Source: Thermoplasmata archaeon (GTDB lineage Archaea; Thermoplasmatota; Thermoplasmata; Lutacidiplasmatales; UBA184). Taken from it: 51,230 bases of DNA. Both the position numbers and the translations under genes were made by a program. A model generated the notes under the pieces. That model was not told the DNA's origin. It was given only the letters and a program-made list of their open reading frames with translations, and made no database searches. Of this stretch, positions 15,396 through 24,378 are shown piece by piece; position 1 is the stretch's first letter, and each line of letters begins with the position of its first letter. The stretch is taken from contig JAKAYL010000009.1 of NCBI GenBank assembly GCA_021809545.1, forward strand, positions 1-51,230. The letters run 5' to 3'.

Positions 15396-17753
15396 TCAGG
15401 TCCTGCGGGCCGCAGCCAGGAGGAGCTTCTGCTCGGCGGCGGCGATGGTCCGGAGGGTCGGGGTCACCGTGTCCGCGTTGAGCGAGATAGAATCGATCCC
15501 CTCATCCACGAGGAACTCGGCGAACTCCGGGTAGACGCTCGGTGCCTGGCCGCAGATCCCCACGGTAGCGCCCGCTTCGTGGGCGTCCCGGATGAGCATC
15601 TGGATGGCCGTCTTGACGGCGGGGTCCCTCTCGTCGAAGTATCCCATCTTGCCGAGGATGTCTGAGTCCCGGTCCGCTCCCATGACGAGCTGCGTCAGGT
15701 CGTTCGAGCCAATCGAAAAGCCGTCCGCGAACTTGGCGAAGTCCTTGGCCCGGAAGATGATGCTGGGCACCTCGGCCATGAGGTAGAGCTTGAGGTCCTT
15801 GGAGCGCCGGAGGCCCTTCTCCTGCATCATCCGCCCGATGAGCTCCAGCTCCTCCGTGTTGCGCACGAAGGGGAGCATGATCTGGGCGTTGCGGAGTCCG
15901 CGGGCGTTCCGCACATGCTCGATGGCCTCGAGTTCCAGCATGAACGCCTCCCGGTAGTCCTTCGATACGTACCGCGAGCAACCTCTCCAGCCGATCATCG
16001 GGTTGGCCTCCACGGGCTCGAACTCGGACCCGCCCGGCATGCCCCGGTATTCGTTGGTCTTGAAATCGCTGGTCCGGATGATGACCGGCCGGGGATTGAA
16101 GGCTTCGCAGACCTCCTCGATACCCCGGGCGAGCTTCTCGACGAGTTCCTTCCCCCGGCCCTGTTTGATCAGGGAGAGGGGGTGGACCTTCACATAGCTC
16201 GTGAAGAGGAACTCTATCCGGAACAGTCCGACACCCTGAACGGGCAGCTGGGCGTACTCTCGGGCCTTCTCTGGGATGGAGACGTTCACGTAGATCTTCG
16301 TGGTGGTGACCGGGTGGTGCACGCTTCCGGAACCGGAGGAGCTGGCGGAGGTGGCCGCAGGCTTGGTCTCCAAGGCAACGAGACCATCGTAGACGAGGCC
16401 GAGCTTGCCATCAACGGTGATCTTGGCCCCGGTCTTCAAAATGTGGGTGGCTTCCCGGGTCCCCACGATACAGGGAACTCCGAGCTCACGAGAGACAATG
16501 GCGGCATGGCAGGTCATTCCCCCCTCGTCGGTGACGATGGCGGCGGCCTTGGTCATGGCGGGGACCATGTCGGGCGTGGTCATCGTCGTGACCAGCATCT
16601 CTCCGGTCTGCATCTTGTTGATCTCCGCGGCCCCGGACAGGAGCTTGACGCTTCCAGAGGCGACGCCCGGGCTGGCTCCTAGCCCCTTGAGCAGGATCTG
16701 AGCCTGTCCCTGGGTCTTGGGAGCAGCGACCGAGGTGGAGGGACCCGCGAGGGTCGTGATGGGGCGGGCTTGTACGATGTAGGGCTCGCGGCCCTCGATG
16801 CACCATTCGACGTCCATCGGGCGTCGGTAATGCGACTCGATGAGCTTTCCGAGAGAGACCAGGCGCAGGAGCTGAGGGTCCTGGAGCTTGGCCGCTCCTT
16901 GGAGGGTCTCGTCGATGGCGACCCGCTGGTTGCCGCCCCCTTCCTTGCGAATGAGCTTGACGGCCTGCTTCGAGACGTTCCTGAGTATGATCTTGGAGGT
17001 GGCAGGGTCCACCACGTAGTGATCCGGGGTGACTTCCCCGCCCACCACGAGTTCCCCGAGGCCCCAGGCGGCTTCGACGATGGTCCTCTTTTCCCCGGTG
17101 TTCGGATCCGCGGTGAAGAGCACGCCGGAAACATCGGAGGCGACCATCTTCTGGACGAGCACCGCGAGCTTGACGCCCGCATGGGCGATCCCCTTCCGCT
17201 TCCGGTAGACCAGGACCCGGGGGGTGAAGAGCGATCCCCAACACTTCTTGATGTTGAGGAGAACGTCCTCGGCGGAGGTGACGTTGAGGTAGGTCTCCTG
17301 AAGGCCTGCAAAGCTTGCGTCCTCGAGATCCTCGGCCGTGGCCGAAGAGCGCACGGCGGAGTACTTGGCCGAATGCGCGGAGCTGAACTTCCGGTGATAC
17401 GCGAGGAGCGTCGCTTCCAGGTCCTCCGGCATGGCGGTCTCCTCGAAGAGCTTGCGCAGGTTGGCGCTGACAACGTCCGCGTTATCGTCGCCCGCCCCCG
17501 AAAGGTGACTGAGCTCCTCTTCGATCTTCTTGTCAATACCGGTGCCCTTGACGAAGGCATCGTAGGCGTGGGTCGTCACCACGTAGGCGGGAGGAATGGG
17601 AATGCCCACCTTGACGAGGTCTCCGAGCTTCGATGCCTTGCCTCCGGCCAAAGCGAGGTCTCTCTCTACGACGTCCTCGAGGGGCACCACTAGCGGCTCG
17701 TTTCCCTTCACGGCCTTCGGTTCATGATTCGCGTGGGTTCTTGATTTCTCCAT
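15396..17753 (-). CDS. ppsA: Phosphoenolpyruvate synthase
   Basis: This enzyme converts pyruvate, ATP and water to phosphoenolpyruvate, AMP and phosphate, a gluconeogenic step. The 785-residue length is typical. The N-terminal ATP-grasp domain starts with LAGGKASKLGDLV (about 36-48) and includes FAGLQETYLN. The swivelling domain carries the phosphohistidine in GGMTCHAAIVSRELGVPC. The C-terminal TIM barrel has SIGSNDLTQLVMGADRD and a catalytic cysteine in VGICGQAPS. The ATG lies inside the 3' end of trm5 (32-nt overlap), which indicates translational coupling. Clustering with apgM suggests coordinated lower-glycolysis or gluconeogenesis flux. Confidence 0.95.
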   Translation of the reverse strand: MEKSRTHANHEPKAVKGNEPLVVPLEDVVERDLALAGGKASKLGDLVKVGIPIPPAYVVTTHAYDAFVKGTGIDKKIEEELSHLSGAGDDNADVVSANLRKLFEETAMPEDLEATLLAYHRKFSSAHSAKYSAVRSSATAEDLEDASFAGLQETYLNVTSAEDVLLNIKKCWGSLFTPRVLVYRKRKGIAHAGVKLAVLVQKMVASDVSGVLFTADPNTGEKRTIVEAAWGLGELVVGGEVTPDHYVVDPATSKIILRNVSKQAVKLIRKEGGGNQRVAIDETLQGAAKLQDPQLLRLVSLGKLIESHYRRPMDVEWCIEGREPYIVQARPITTLAGPSTSVAAPKTQGQAQILLKGLGASPGVASGSVKLLSGAAEINKMQTGEMLVTTMTTPDMVPAMTKAAAIVTDEGGMTCHAAIVSRELGVPCIVGTREATHILKTGAKITVDGKLGLVYDGLVALETKPAATSASSSGSGSVHHPVTTTKIYVNVSIPEKAREYAQLPVQGVGLFRIEFLFTSYVKVHPLSLIKQGRGKELVEKLARGIEEVCEAFNPRPVIIRTSDFKTNEYRGMPGGSEFEPVEANPMIGWRGCSRYVSKDYREAFMLELEAIEHVRNARGLRNAQIMLPFVRNTEELELIGRMMQEKGLRRSKDLKLYLMAEVPSIIFRAKDFAKFADGFSIGSNDLTQLVMGADRDSDILGKMGYFDERDPAVKTAIQMLIRDAHEAGATVGICGQAPSVYPEFAEFLVDEGIDSISLNADTVTPTLRTIAAAEQKLLLAAARRT

Positions 17754-18783
17754 GCTTCTCCAGCGTGAAGGCCATCAGGAGGGTCGAGGGGGAATAGGGG
17801 TGGACGACCCTTTCTTCCTCCAAGCTCCACGGGGAACTGCCTTCCGCGGGGCCGAGCGCAGCCTGCACCGAAGTCGCGGCCAAGTTCCGTTGGTCCCGGT
17901 GAAACAGACCGTAGAAGTGGAGCCTCCCAGAGCTCTTCACGTGGGCCCCCACTGACCTCAGGTACTTATACCCTTCGCGAGGGAGGTTCATTATCACCCT
18001 GTCGAAGAGGGCCGGACGGCCCAGAAAGTCCTCCGCATCCTCGGCGTAGGCCTCGAGACGGGACTCGACCTTCAACCGGGCGGCATTCTCGCGCAGGAGC
18101 GCGATGGCTTGGGTGTTGGCATCGACCGCCACCGCGGTCGTCTTCGGATGTTGCCGGAGGCTGGTCAGTGCAAAGGGACCGAAGCCGCAAAAAAGATCCA
18201 GGATCCTCTCCCCGTCTTGGACCTGCGCCGCGACCCTCCCGTGCTCCCGGGCCAGCCGGGGAGAGAAGTAGACGGTCTCGAGATTGACCTTGAAGGTGAT
18301 GCCGTTCTCCCGGTAGAGAGTGACGAGCGGGGGCGTACCCGCGATCACCTCGAGTTCGCGGAGGCGTGCCTTGCCATGGACCCCGCGGTCGAGCGCCACG
18401 ACCCGCACTCCGGGCACGAACTTCCGGAGCGCTTCTCCGATCTCCGCCCGATGCGGGAGGAGTTCGGGTTCCAACCGGAGGGCGACGATCTCCCCGATCA
18501 CGTCGAAGGACTTGGGGAGCTTCTTTCGTAGGGGTTCTTCGAGCTCGAGCAGGTCCGTGTAGGACGTGGGGTGGCTCGAGCGGGGGGGAAAGTCCTGCTG
18601 AACGGTCTCCACGCCCGGGAAGGAAAACTCCCCCAGCAGCGGAAAGACCACGTGTCCTTCCTCATGGAGGGGCTCAAGGGAGGGAGACAGCAGTCCCTGG
18701 GCGGAGAGCGCTCGACGTACCTTTTCTGCGCTCTGGTGCGGAACCCGGGCACCCGTGGCGAGCGTCATCCGGATGTCGGCCAT
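17722..18783 (-). CDS. trm5: tRNA (guanine37-N1)-methyltransferase Trm5 type
   Basis: Trm5 places N1-methylguanosine at position 37, next to the anticodon, and prevents frameshifts. The 353-residue protein has an N-terminal domain (about 1-100) and the central RNA-binding segment VNLETVYFSPRLAREHGRV, a Trm5 hallmark. The class I SAM site is DLFCGFGPFALTS with the acidic loop VAVDAN, and the motif IV equivalent is VIMNLPREGYKYL. It is embedded between apgM (19-nt overlap) and ppsA (32-nt overlap), so expression is tied to central carbon genes. A related wyosine-pathway Trm5 paralog is the main alternative. Confidence 0.9.
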   Translation of the reverse strand: MADIRMTLATGARVPHQSAEKVRRALSAQGLLSPSLEPLHEEGHVVFPLLGEFSFPGVETVQQDFPPRSSHPTSYTDLLELEEPLRKKLPKSFDVIGEIVALRLEPELLPHRAEIGEALRKFVPGVRVVALDRGVHGKARLRELEVIAGTPPLVTLYRENGITFKVNLETVYFSPRLAREHGRVAAQVQDGERILDLFCGFGPFALTSLRQHPKTTAVAVDANTQAIALLRENAARLKVESRLEAYAEDAEDFLGRPALFDRVIMNLPREGYKYLRSVGAHVKSSGRLHFYGLFHRDQRNLAATSVQAALGPAEGSSPWSLEEERVVHPYSPSTLLMAFTLEKHGEIKNPRES

Positions 18784-20105
18784 TCCCCGCGCAGGAGATA
18801 CGGAAGGAGCTCCTTTCCAAGATGCTCCCCGAGCGTACCCTTCCAGGCGAAATCTTCCGTATACCGCACGTTCTTCGAGGGGTCCTGCACTTTGCCTCGC
18901 GTGGAGACCAGCAGTGGGACGGGATCGTCGCTGTGTCCCCGGAGCACGCAGGGGGTGGAATGATCCGCAGTGACCGCCACGGTCACTCGGGAAAGATCGA
19001 GCCCGTCCAGGAAGGGACCCATGAAGTGCTGGTCCAGGTCTTCCACGATCTGCTTCTTGCGGAGGGCATCTCCGTCGTGACCGGGTTCGTCGGGTCCCTT
19101 GAGGTGCACGTAGACGAAGGGGCGATGCTCCTGGTCCAGTTCTCGGCGGACCATCTCGGCGCGGTGCCGCAGTGCTCCCGGGACGTCCTTTCCCATGGGG
19201 CCGACGAAGACGTCCGCGAGCCCGAGCAGGAGGGCGATGCCGCGTTCCACGGGCATCTCGGTGACAGCGGCCCCGTGAAGTCCGTGCCGAGCTGCAAAGG
19301 ACGGAAGCCCCTGAGGGAGCGTCCCTGCGTCCCGGACGATTAAGTTGTTGGCCACCAGGGCTCCCCTGGCCTTCCTGAAATGGTTGACCTCCTGCTCCGG
19401 CAGGAGGTTCGCCACGCGAGCGGAGAAGAGGTTGAGCGCGCGGGAGGTACGGACTGCGGACGGGGTGGAATTTTGGGGAAGGACCTCCTTGACCCGGGGT
19501 TCCTTCGGCTTGACCGCGTGCCCCGCCCGGCCCGCCCTCTCGTAGAAGGGGTCCGAGTTCGTGACATCGGGCGAGAGTTCCTCGGGAGTCAGGCTCGTGA
19601 GCCGGAGCACCCCTCTGTGGCCCACCGTGGCCGACACGGTGGCCTCGATGCCTTCGGATTCCAGCAGACGGGCCTGCGTGAGTGCCTCGGCAAGGGCGGC
19701 GGCTTCTTCCGTGGCCAGGTTCCGGCCCACCCTCTGGTCCACGATCTTGCCCGAGGCATCGGTCGTGGCGAAGTTGAAACGAAGGGCCACGTCGCCGGGA
19801 CGGAGGTCGAGGGAGATGCCCATGGCTTCCAGCACTCCCCGGCCGGGAGATTCCTGTTCCGGATCGTATCCGAGCAGTCCAAGGACCCCGGCGTCGGATT
19901 CGGGAGCCACGCCCTTTCGAACCGGGTCAAGGAGACCCAGTTCCGATCGCTGGGCCAGCGCATCAAGATGCGGCGTAGTGGCCGCACCCAAGGGGGTGTT
20001 TCCTTGGAGCGAGGGGTGAGGGAGGTCTCCGAGACCGTCGAGTACGATCAGAACGTACTGTCCCCTAGTCTCTGGATTTCCCTGCAGGCCGTCCCGCCCC
20101 TTCAT
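18765..20105 (-). CDS. apgM: Cofactor-independent phosphoglycerate mutase, archaeal type
   Basis: This enzyme interconverts 3- and 2-phosphoglycerate without 2,3-bisphosphoglycerate and belongs to the alkaline phosphatase superfamily. The 446-residue protein has the metal site VLIVLDGLGDLPHPSLQG, the nucleophile serine in PESDAGVLGLLGYDP, the metal ligands of KGPDEPGHDGD and the closing TADHSTPCV. The ATG at 20105 is chosen over one at 20132 because a TATA-like AGTCTTATGTA (20128-20138 minus) is centred 28 nt upstream of it. It heads the operon apgM-trm5-ppsA-HAD/ECH. Confidence 0.94.
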   Translation of the reverse strand: MKGRDGLQGNPETRGQYVLIVLDGLGDLPHPSLQGNTPLGAATTPHLDALAQRSELGLLDPVRKGVAPESDAGVLGLLGYDPEQESPGRGVLEAMGISLDLRPGDVALRFNFATTDASGKIVDQRVGRNLATEEAAALAEALTQARLLESEGIEATVSATVGHRGVLRLTSLTPEELSPDVTNSDPFYERAGRAGHAVKPKEPRVKEVLPQNSTPSAVRTSRALNLFSARVANLLPEQEVNHFRKARGALVANNLIVRDAGTLPQGLPSFAARHGLHGAAVTEMPVERGIALLLGLADVFVGPMGKDVPGALRHRAEMVRRELDQEHRPFVYVHLKGPDEPGHDGDALRKKQIVEDLDQHFMGPFLDGLDLSRVTVAVTADHSTPCVLRGHSDDPVPLLVSTRGKVQDPSKNVRYTEDFAWKGTLGEHLGKELLPYLLRGEWPTSG

Positions 20106-20312
20106 GGTTCGACCCAAAACGGGAAGGTACATAAGACTCCTCGGACAGAGCGGTCATGGCGGTCGCTTCACAGGTGGACGGGGGCCCTAGAAAGGGGCCG
20201 CGTTTCCTCTCTTGCGTGCCAACCGTGACCTGGCAGTTTCCCTAAAAGAGGACTTCCCGGGTAGGGGAGCCCTGGGGAGGAGGTACGCAGGTCGAGTCTC
20301 GCTTTGCGACAT

Positions 20313-20320
20313 CTTAAAGA
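20313..20320 (+). promoter_or_regulatory. TATA box of the zinc-ribbon membrane protein
   Basis: CTTAAAGA is centred about 27 nt before a GTG at 20343. This places the transcript start at that GTG and argues against the earlier TTG at 20304. Confidence 0.5.
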
Positions 20321-20342
20321 ACGAACCGGTTTGTACTCGGCC

Positions 20343-21434
20343 GTGCCGACCTTCAAGGAGAAGCTCGAGTCCTTCGCCCAGAAGCCCATCGGTTACGTGT
20401 CGATCGTGGCCATGATCATCGTCCTGACCGCCCTTTCGCTCTACTTCACGGGAATCCTCTTCGGGGCGATCATCATGATCTTCCTCACCTTCGGGATCCC
20501 GATCTACATCGGATGGAACAAATCCTTCCGTACGCTCCTCGTCGTCGCCATCGTGGTGACGGCCGGTGTAGCTCCCGTGTGGGCCGCGCTCACGAACAAT
20601 CAGCTCTTCACCCCCTACACCCCGCTTTCCTCGGTCGATGGGAACAATTCGAACTCCCACATTCTCCAGGACGCCGGGGTGACCCCTTTCTCGGGAGGCC
20701 CGGGTTCGGGGGGCAAATACCAATTCAGTATCACCACCGTAAACCAAAACGTGAGTTATAATGCTACGGTGAGTAGCGGGATCCACGTGACGTCCGTCTA
20801 CCTCTGGGTGACGAATTGTGCGTACGATGGGTTCAACGCCACGAACGGGTGCGGCGGGAACCCCGACTACTTCCACCTCTTCGGCCCCGAGTACCTCGGA
20901 AACCAGACGTTCTCTCGGGCCAGGAACGTCGTGACGTTCGACGAGAAGCTCCCCGCGAACCAGATCATGTACTACGTCTTCACCGCGAACTACTCCTACA
21001 ATCAGAGCAACCTCGGCTATGCCTGGTCTTGCCTGGGTTACTGCGATATCGCCCAGGGGATCGCGGCCCCTGTCGCCCAGCAGAGCTACTACTGGAATGA
21101 GGGACCGATCACGGGAAGTTGGGCCTACATTTACGCGGTCAAGCTGCTCCCGAGCTTCTATCTCCTGACTGCCGCGCTGGGGGCGATCCTCGTGGTGATC
21201 CTCTTCGTCTACCGGTGGCTCAAGATTCGGGAGAAGAGCCGCATGGCCCAGGCGGCGGCCTCGGCCGGTGGGACTTCGGAAGAACCCGAAGGGAAGTGCG
21301 ATGCTTGTGGCGCAGAGATGCGACCCGGTGAGCTCTTCTGTTGGAAGTGTGGCAAACAGATGCAACCTCCCAAGCCCAAAGAGGCGGAACCGGTGCCGAC
21401 TGAGAAGGACCCCGCAAGCCAATCCCTTAAATAG
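20343..21434 (+). CDS. Membrane protein with extracellular domain and C-terminal zinc ribbon
   Basis: The 363-residue product starts (GTG, leaderless) with three hydrophobic helices (about 17-35, 37-57, 62-80). A secreted-side domain of about 180 residues follows, rich in Asn-X-Ser/Thr sequons and paired cysteines (NCAYDGFNATNGCGG; SCLGYCDI). Another membrane helix (about 270-292) follows. The cytoplasmic tail has a two-knuckle zinc ribbon, CDACGAEMRPGELFCWKCG. Such ribbons often mediate protein contacts. No family name can be given. It lies alone upstream of a small unknown gene (27-nt gap). Confidence 0.75.
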   Translation: MPTFKEKLESFAQKPIGYVSIVAMIIVLTALSLYFTGILFGAIIMIFLTFGIPIYIGWNKSFRTLLVVAIVVTAGVAPVWAALTNNQLFTPYTPLSSVDGNNSNSHILQDAGVTPFSGGPGSGGKYQFSITTVNQNVSYNATVSSGIHVTSVYLWVTNCAYDGFNATNGCGGNPDYFHLFGPEYLGNQTFSRARNVVTFDEKLPANQIMYYVFTANYSYNQSNLGYAWSCLGYCDIAQGIAAPVAQQSYYWNEGPITGSWAYIYAVKLLPSFYLLTAALGAILVVILFVYRWLKIREKSRMAQAAASAGGTSEEPEGKCDACGAEMRPGELFCWKCGKQMQPPKPKEAEPVPTEKDPASQSLK

Positions 21435-21455
21435 GGAAGGCCAATCGGGTGGAGG
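21426..21455 (+). promoter_or_regulatory. TATA and Shine-Dalgarno of the gene at 21462
   Basis: CTTAAATAG (21426-21434) is a TATA centred 32 nt before the ATG, and GGAGG (21451-21455) is a Shine-Dalgarno 6 nt before it. The predicted transcript start overlaps the GGAGG, so whether the mRNA is leadered is unclear. Confidence 0.45.
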
Positions 21456-21461
21456 CACAGC

Positions 21462-21893
21462 ATGAGGATTAAGAGAGTAGAGGGCGTCAAGCAGGTCCAG
21501 GTGGTCTCACTCAAACCCCAACCGCAAATCTACGTGAGCTACGACGGTGTCGTCGGGCTCTCTGAGCGACCGATCCTCCGGGATATCCTGGAAGAGATCG
21601 ACCGTGGTACCGTCCGTCTCCGGGAGGTTACCCCCGCCAAGGGAGGGGGCTCCCTTCTCACGAAGCAGCAGCTCATTTCCAGCCTCCGTGCCAACGGCTG
21701 GGGCAAGGTCTTCGTTTACTTCAACGACTACGTCTCCTACGGTGCCGGCGCTGGGGAAGAAGTGGCGGAATTCTATTTCCGCAGCATGCTCCTCCTCTTC
21801 AAGGAGGCCAACCCCCAGACGGGAGAGCCCGAGAAGTTGCTTCTGCAGCACGCCACGAACTCCCTCGAGGAGCTCCCCGCGGGCGGCGAATAG
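21462..21893 (+). CDS. Unknown 143-residue soluble protein
   Basis: I do not recognise this protein. It is soluble, with an alternating strand/helix pattern: KQVQVVSLKPQPQIYVSYDG, then ILRDILEEID, a Gly-rich linker near residue 63, KVFVYFNDYVSYG, and a helix EEVAEFYFRSMLLLFKEA. It has no cysteine and no recognisable catalytic motif. Own TATA and GGAGG signals and intact codon structure support it as a gene. The 153 nt after it up to the K+ channel gene show nothing recognisable. Confidence 0.65.
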   Translation: MRIKRVEGVKQVQVVSLKPQPQIYVSYDGVVGLSERPILRDILEEIDRGTVRLREVTPAKGGGSLLTKQQLISSLRANGWGKVFVYFNDYVSYGAGAGEEVAEFYFRSMLLLFKEANPQTGEPEKLLLQHATNSLEELPAGGE

Positions 21894-22046
21894 TCCTCTC
21901 GGAGACGTAAGGTCCTCCCGGACCCCACGAACTCGCAGTTCTCTCTCTTCCGCTAAGTCGGTGGAGCGGACAACGGGCTCCGCGGTGTTGCTACTGGTAC
22001 CAATGCAGGCTTGGGAAAGTGCCTGCCCGCTATTCTGGGACCCAGG

Positions 22047-23159
22047 TCACGGGTGGATACGTTCCCGCCCTGCCTTGACCCCGAGGTACTTTTCCAGGCT
22101 CTCCTCGCTCCGGGCGGAGGGGGTCAGCGCCAGGAGGTAGCTTTCGGCTTCCAAGCGGACGTCAGGAGAGGGAGCCATCGACACCGTGTAGCGAACGTGG
22201 GAGTTGCCCGGGTTCCGCTGGGCCATACCGACCAGGATTGCCCCCGAGTTCTTCCGGAGCACCTCCGCCGCCTCCCCGAAGGTCTTGCCAGCCAGGGGGG
22301 ATCCGGAAGGCACGATGTACTCGTTGATGGCGGCTCCCTTGCCTCCGCTGGTCATCTGGTCGAGGGAAATGGCCACCTCGGGCTGAAGCGCCGCTTCGGC
22401 AAGGACCCTTCCTCCCATCTCGGAAGGGCTGATGACGTAGGTGACCCCCGCGGCTTGGAGCGTCTCCCGGAAGTGCTCCCGGATCAGGGCGACCACGATC
22501 CGGAGGTGGGGGGCGAGTTCCTTCAGGATGAGGGAGGTCATGACATTGTGCGCGTCGTCGTCGCTAGCGATGACCGCCTTGGCCGCACCCTCGAGGTTCA
22601 GGTGCGCCAGTGCGCTCTTCTCCGTATAGTCCCCGTAGCCGATGTAGATGTTCGTGAGGGGGGTGACTCGGTCCCGCAGCTCAGGGTCCTTCGAAGAGTG
22701 GGAAATGAGATGGGTGATGTAGGTGCGGATCTCCACGACGGCCTCCTGCTTCCGGGTCATGAGGGCGACCTTCTCCCCGGAGAGGATGAGTTCCGTCAGC
22801 GTTGATTTGGCCGTCTGGGTCCATCCGAGGAGAACCGTATGGCCCGTCATCTTCGTGCCTCCGGTGCCGAGCAGCTCCTCTTCGCGTGCCTGCATGGCCA
22901 ACATCGTGATGGTCGAGACCAGATAACCTATGACCCCGACCGTGGTCAACATGAGGGTCATGGCAAAGATCCGGGCGGGGGTGTTTGTGGGGACCACGTC
23001 CCCATATCCCACCGTGGAGAGCGTCGTGAGCCCCCAGTAGACCCCGGTGAACCAGGAGACCCCTTCGGTGAGGACGAAGCCTGCGGTGCAGAATGCGAAG
23101 ACCGCCACGATCACCGAGAGCGGTTTCCAGATCCGCTGGAGTACTCGCTTAAAGTCCAT
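22047..23159 (-). CDS. Two-helix potassium channel with RCK (TrkA-N/TrkA-C) gating domain, MthK-like
   Basis: The 370-residue protein has two membrane helices (about 14-30 and 62-86) around a pore loop with the K+ selectivity filter TLSTVGYGDVVP. A cytoplasmic RCK domain with a TrkA-N Rossmann fold follows (GHTVLLGWTQTAKSTLTELI to DDDAHNVMTSLILKEL), then a TrkA-C domain (about 275-350, PSGSPLAGKTFGEA). This is the MthK layout: a tetrameric channel whose RCK domains form a ligand-gated ring, calcium-gated in MthK itself; the ligand here is unknown. A TATA-like GTAATATCC at 23178-23187 (minus) gives a leaderless start. Confidence 0.92.
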   Translation of the reverse strand: MDFKRVLQRIWKPLSVIVAVFAFCTAGFVLTEGVSWFTGVYWGLTTLSTVGYGDVVPTNTPARIFAMTLMLTTVGVIGYLVSTITMLAMQAREEELLGTGGTKMTGHTVLLGWTQTAKSTLTELILSGEKVALMTRKQEAVVEIRTYITHLISHSSKDPELRDRVTPLTNIYIGYGDYTEKSALAHLNLEGAAKAVIASDDDAHNVMTSLILKELAPHLRIVVALIREHFRETLQAAGVTYVISPSEMGGRVLAEAALQPEVAISLDQMTSGGKGAAINEYIVPSGSPLAGKTFGEAAEVLRKNSGAILVGMAQRNPGNSHVRYTVSMAPSPDVRLEAESYLLALTPSARSEESLEKYLGVKAGRERIHP

Positions 23160-23185
23160 CGGGTCCTTCTAAGGCCCCGCGGATA

Positions 23186-23515
23186 TTACCTCTTTCTTCG
23201 AGCGCCTTTCGTGCGCTTGGTCAGTGTTCGTCCCGCCCTCGTCTTTCCTTCCTGGAGGAGACGGGACATGACCGAGACCCCGAACTCCGGGCGGAGGCCC
23301 TCGGACCGTGACCAGCGTCGGGACCGGGTCAATACTTTGGCTTCCTGTTCGGGGTCATGGAAGGGAAGCTCCGCCCGGACCTTCAGGAGCCATATCTCCT
23401 GAACGAGGCGTACCCTCTGGGACATGAGTCGGATGAGCTTCCGGTCGATCTCTGCGATCTTGCGGCGCTTCCTCTCGAGACTACTTCTTGATCCACTCGC
23501 CCCGCGTGACACCAT
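23186..23515 (-). CDS. Chorismate mutase, AroQ type
   Basis: AroQ enzymes convert chorismate to prephenate, the committed step to phenylalanine and tyrosine. After a short N-terminal stretch the protein follows the three-helix AroQ pattern: ERKRRKIAEIDRKLIRLMSQR with the active-site arginines, VRLVQEIWLLKVRA with the lysine, then FHDPEQEAKVLTR. The start is uncertain; the ATG at 23515, overlapping the GNAT gene by 35 nt, gives 109 residues, and ATG 23527 is possible. A basic C-terminal tail (KRTKGARRKR) is unusual. It is the last gene of a four-gene operon with no other aromatic-pathway gene. Confidence 0.8.
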   Translation of the reverse strand: MVSRGASGSRSSLERKRRKIAEIDRKLIRLMSQRVRLVQEIWLLKVRAELPFHDPEQEAKVLTRSRRWSRSEGLRPEFGVSVMSRLLQEGKTRAGRTLTKRTKGARRKR

Positions 23516-24065
23516 AGACAAAAACATCGTGCCAGTCCCCGTGGTGGAAGAGGGCCCGACGCAGCGTGCCTTCCCTCCGGAACCCCAGGGATTCCAGCAG
23601 CCGATAGGAAGACTCGTTCTCCACATCACTGGTCGCTCCGACCCGCTCCGACCGGGTGTGGGCGAAGAGAAAATCCAGCGTCAATCCCACGGCCTCTTTT
23701 CCGTACCCCTTTCTCCGCTCCGAGACGTCACAGAGGGCATACCACAGGTCGTATCCTTCGAAGACAGGATGGGCCCGGTAAAAACCCACGACCCCGATCG
23801 GCCGGTCGTCCTCGATCTTGGCGATGACAAATCGGGGATACAACGAGCCGTCGTCCTCTGAGGATGAATGGAGGTTCTTCTCAAAGGAGGCGTAGCTGTC
23901 GAGGGAAAAGCGGTCCCAGGGAGCCGTGAGCTCCGGGGTGTTCAGCCATTGGAAAAGCAACGTCGTCTCGCCGGGCAGCGGCGGGCGAAGACGGACGTGC
24001 GTTCCGGTGAGGTCTCCCTTGAGTCGCGAACGCCGAGCGGGGTCAGTGTTCTTCGCGCTTGCCAT
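23481..24065 (-). CDS. GNAT-family N-acetyltransferase (RimJ/RimL-like)
   Basis: The 194-residue protein matches the RimJ/RimL-like GNAT pattern: an N-terminal VRLRPPLPGETTLLFQWLN strand-helix, a central PIGVVGFYRA strand, the acetyl-CoA pyrophosphate loop region ERRKGYGKEAVGLTLDFLF, then ENESSYRLLESLGFRREGTLRR and a closing WHDVFVYGVTRGEW. This subfamily acetylates protein N-termini or small molecules such as antibiotics or polyamines; the substrate is unknown. It overlaps the winged-helix gene by 23 nt and the chorismate mutase start by 35 nt, so the set is coupled. Confidence 0.88.
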   Translation of the reverse strand: MASAKNTDPARRSRLKGDLTGTHVRLRPPLPGETTLLFQWLNTPELTAPWDRFSLDSYASFEKNLHSSSEDDGSLYPRFVIAKIEDDRPIGVVGFYRAHPVFEGYDLWYALCDVSERRKGYGKEAVGLTLDFLFAHTRSERVGATSDVENESSYRLLESLGFRREGTLRRALFHHGDWHDVFVYGVTRGEWIKK

Positions 24066-24363
24066 CTCCCGCGATGATCTTCTTGGATTGCAAGCGGCCG
24101 CTCGAAGTGAGAAGGTAGATCACCTTGGGCTCGTTGTAGCCTACGACGTATTGGGTTTGGCGGGCCACCAGCCGTCGGTTCTCCAAGTCCTGGAGCGCGA
24201 CGCGGACCCGGTGGGTCCCCATCCAACGGAACGCCCGCATGATGGAAAACTCGGTGACGTTCTTGTCCATTTCAAACCGGCTCTGATGGGCACGGTGGGC
24301 CAACAGGTGGATCAGAATGTCGTTCTTGGCGTCCTGGACCGACTCCCGGTTCCCGCCGATCAT
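24043..24363 (-). CDS. Winged-helix DNA-binding protein, likely transcription regulator
   Basis: The 106-residue protein consists almost wholly of one winged-helix fold. Helices NDILIHLLAHRAH, SIMRAFRWMG and THRVRVALQDLENRRLV (recognition helix region) are followed by a beta wing (RQTQYVVGYNEPKVIYLLT) and a basic tail. It may regulate its own operon. It lies 15 nt downstream of the 74-residue gene and overlaps the GNAT gene. Confidence 0.72.
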   Translation of the reverse strand: MIGGNRESVQDAKNDILIHLLAHRAHQSRFEMDKNVTEFSIMRAFRWMGTHRVRVALQDLENRRLVARQTQYVVGYNEPKVIYLLTSSGRLQSKKIIAGDGKREEH

Positions 24364-24378
24364 CTAGGGACTCAGGAC

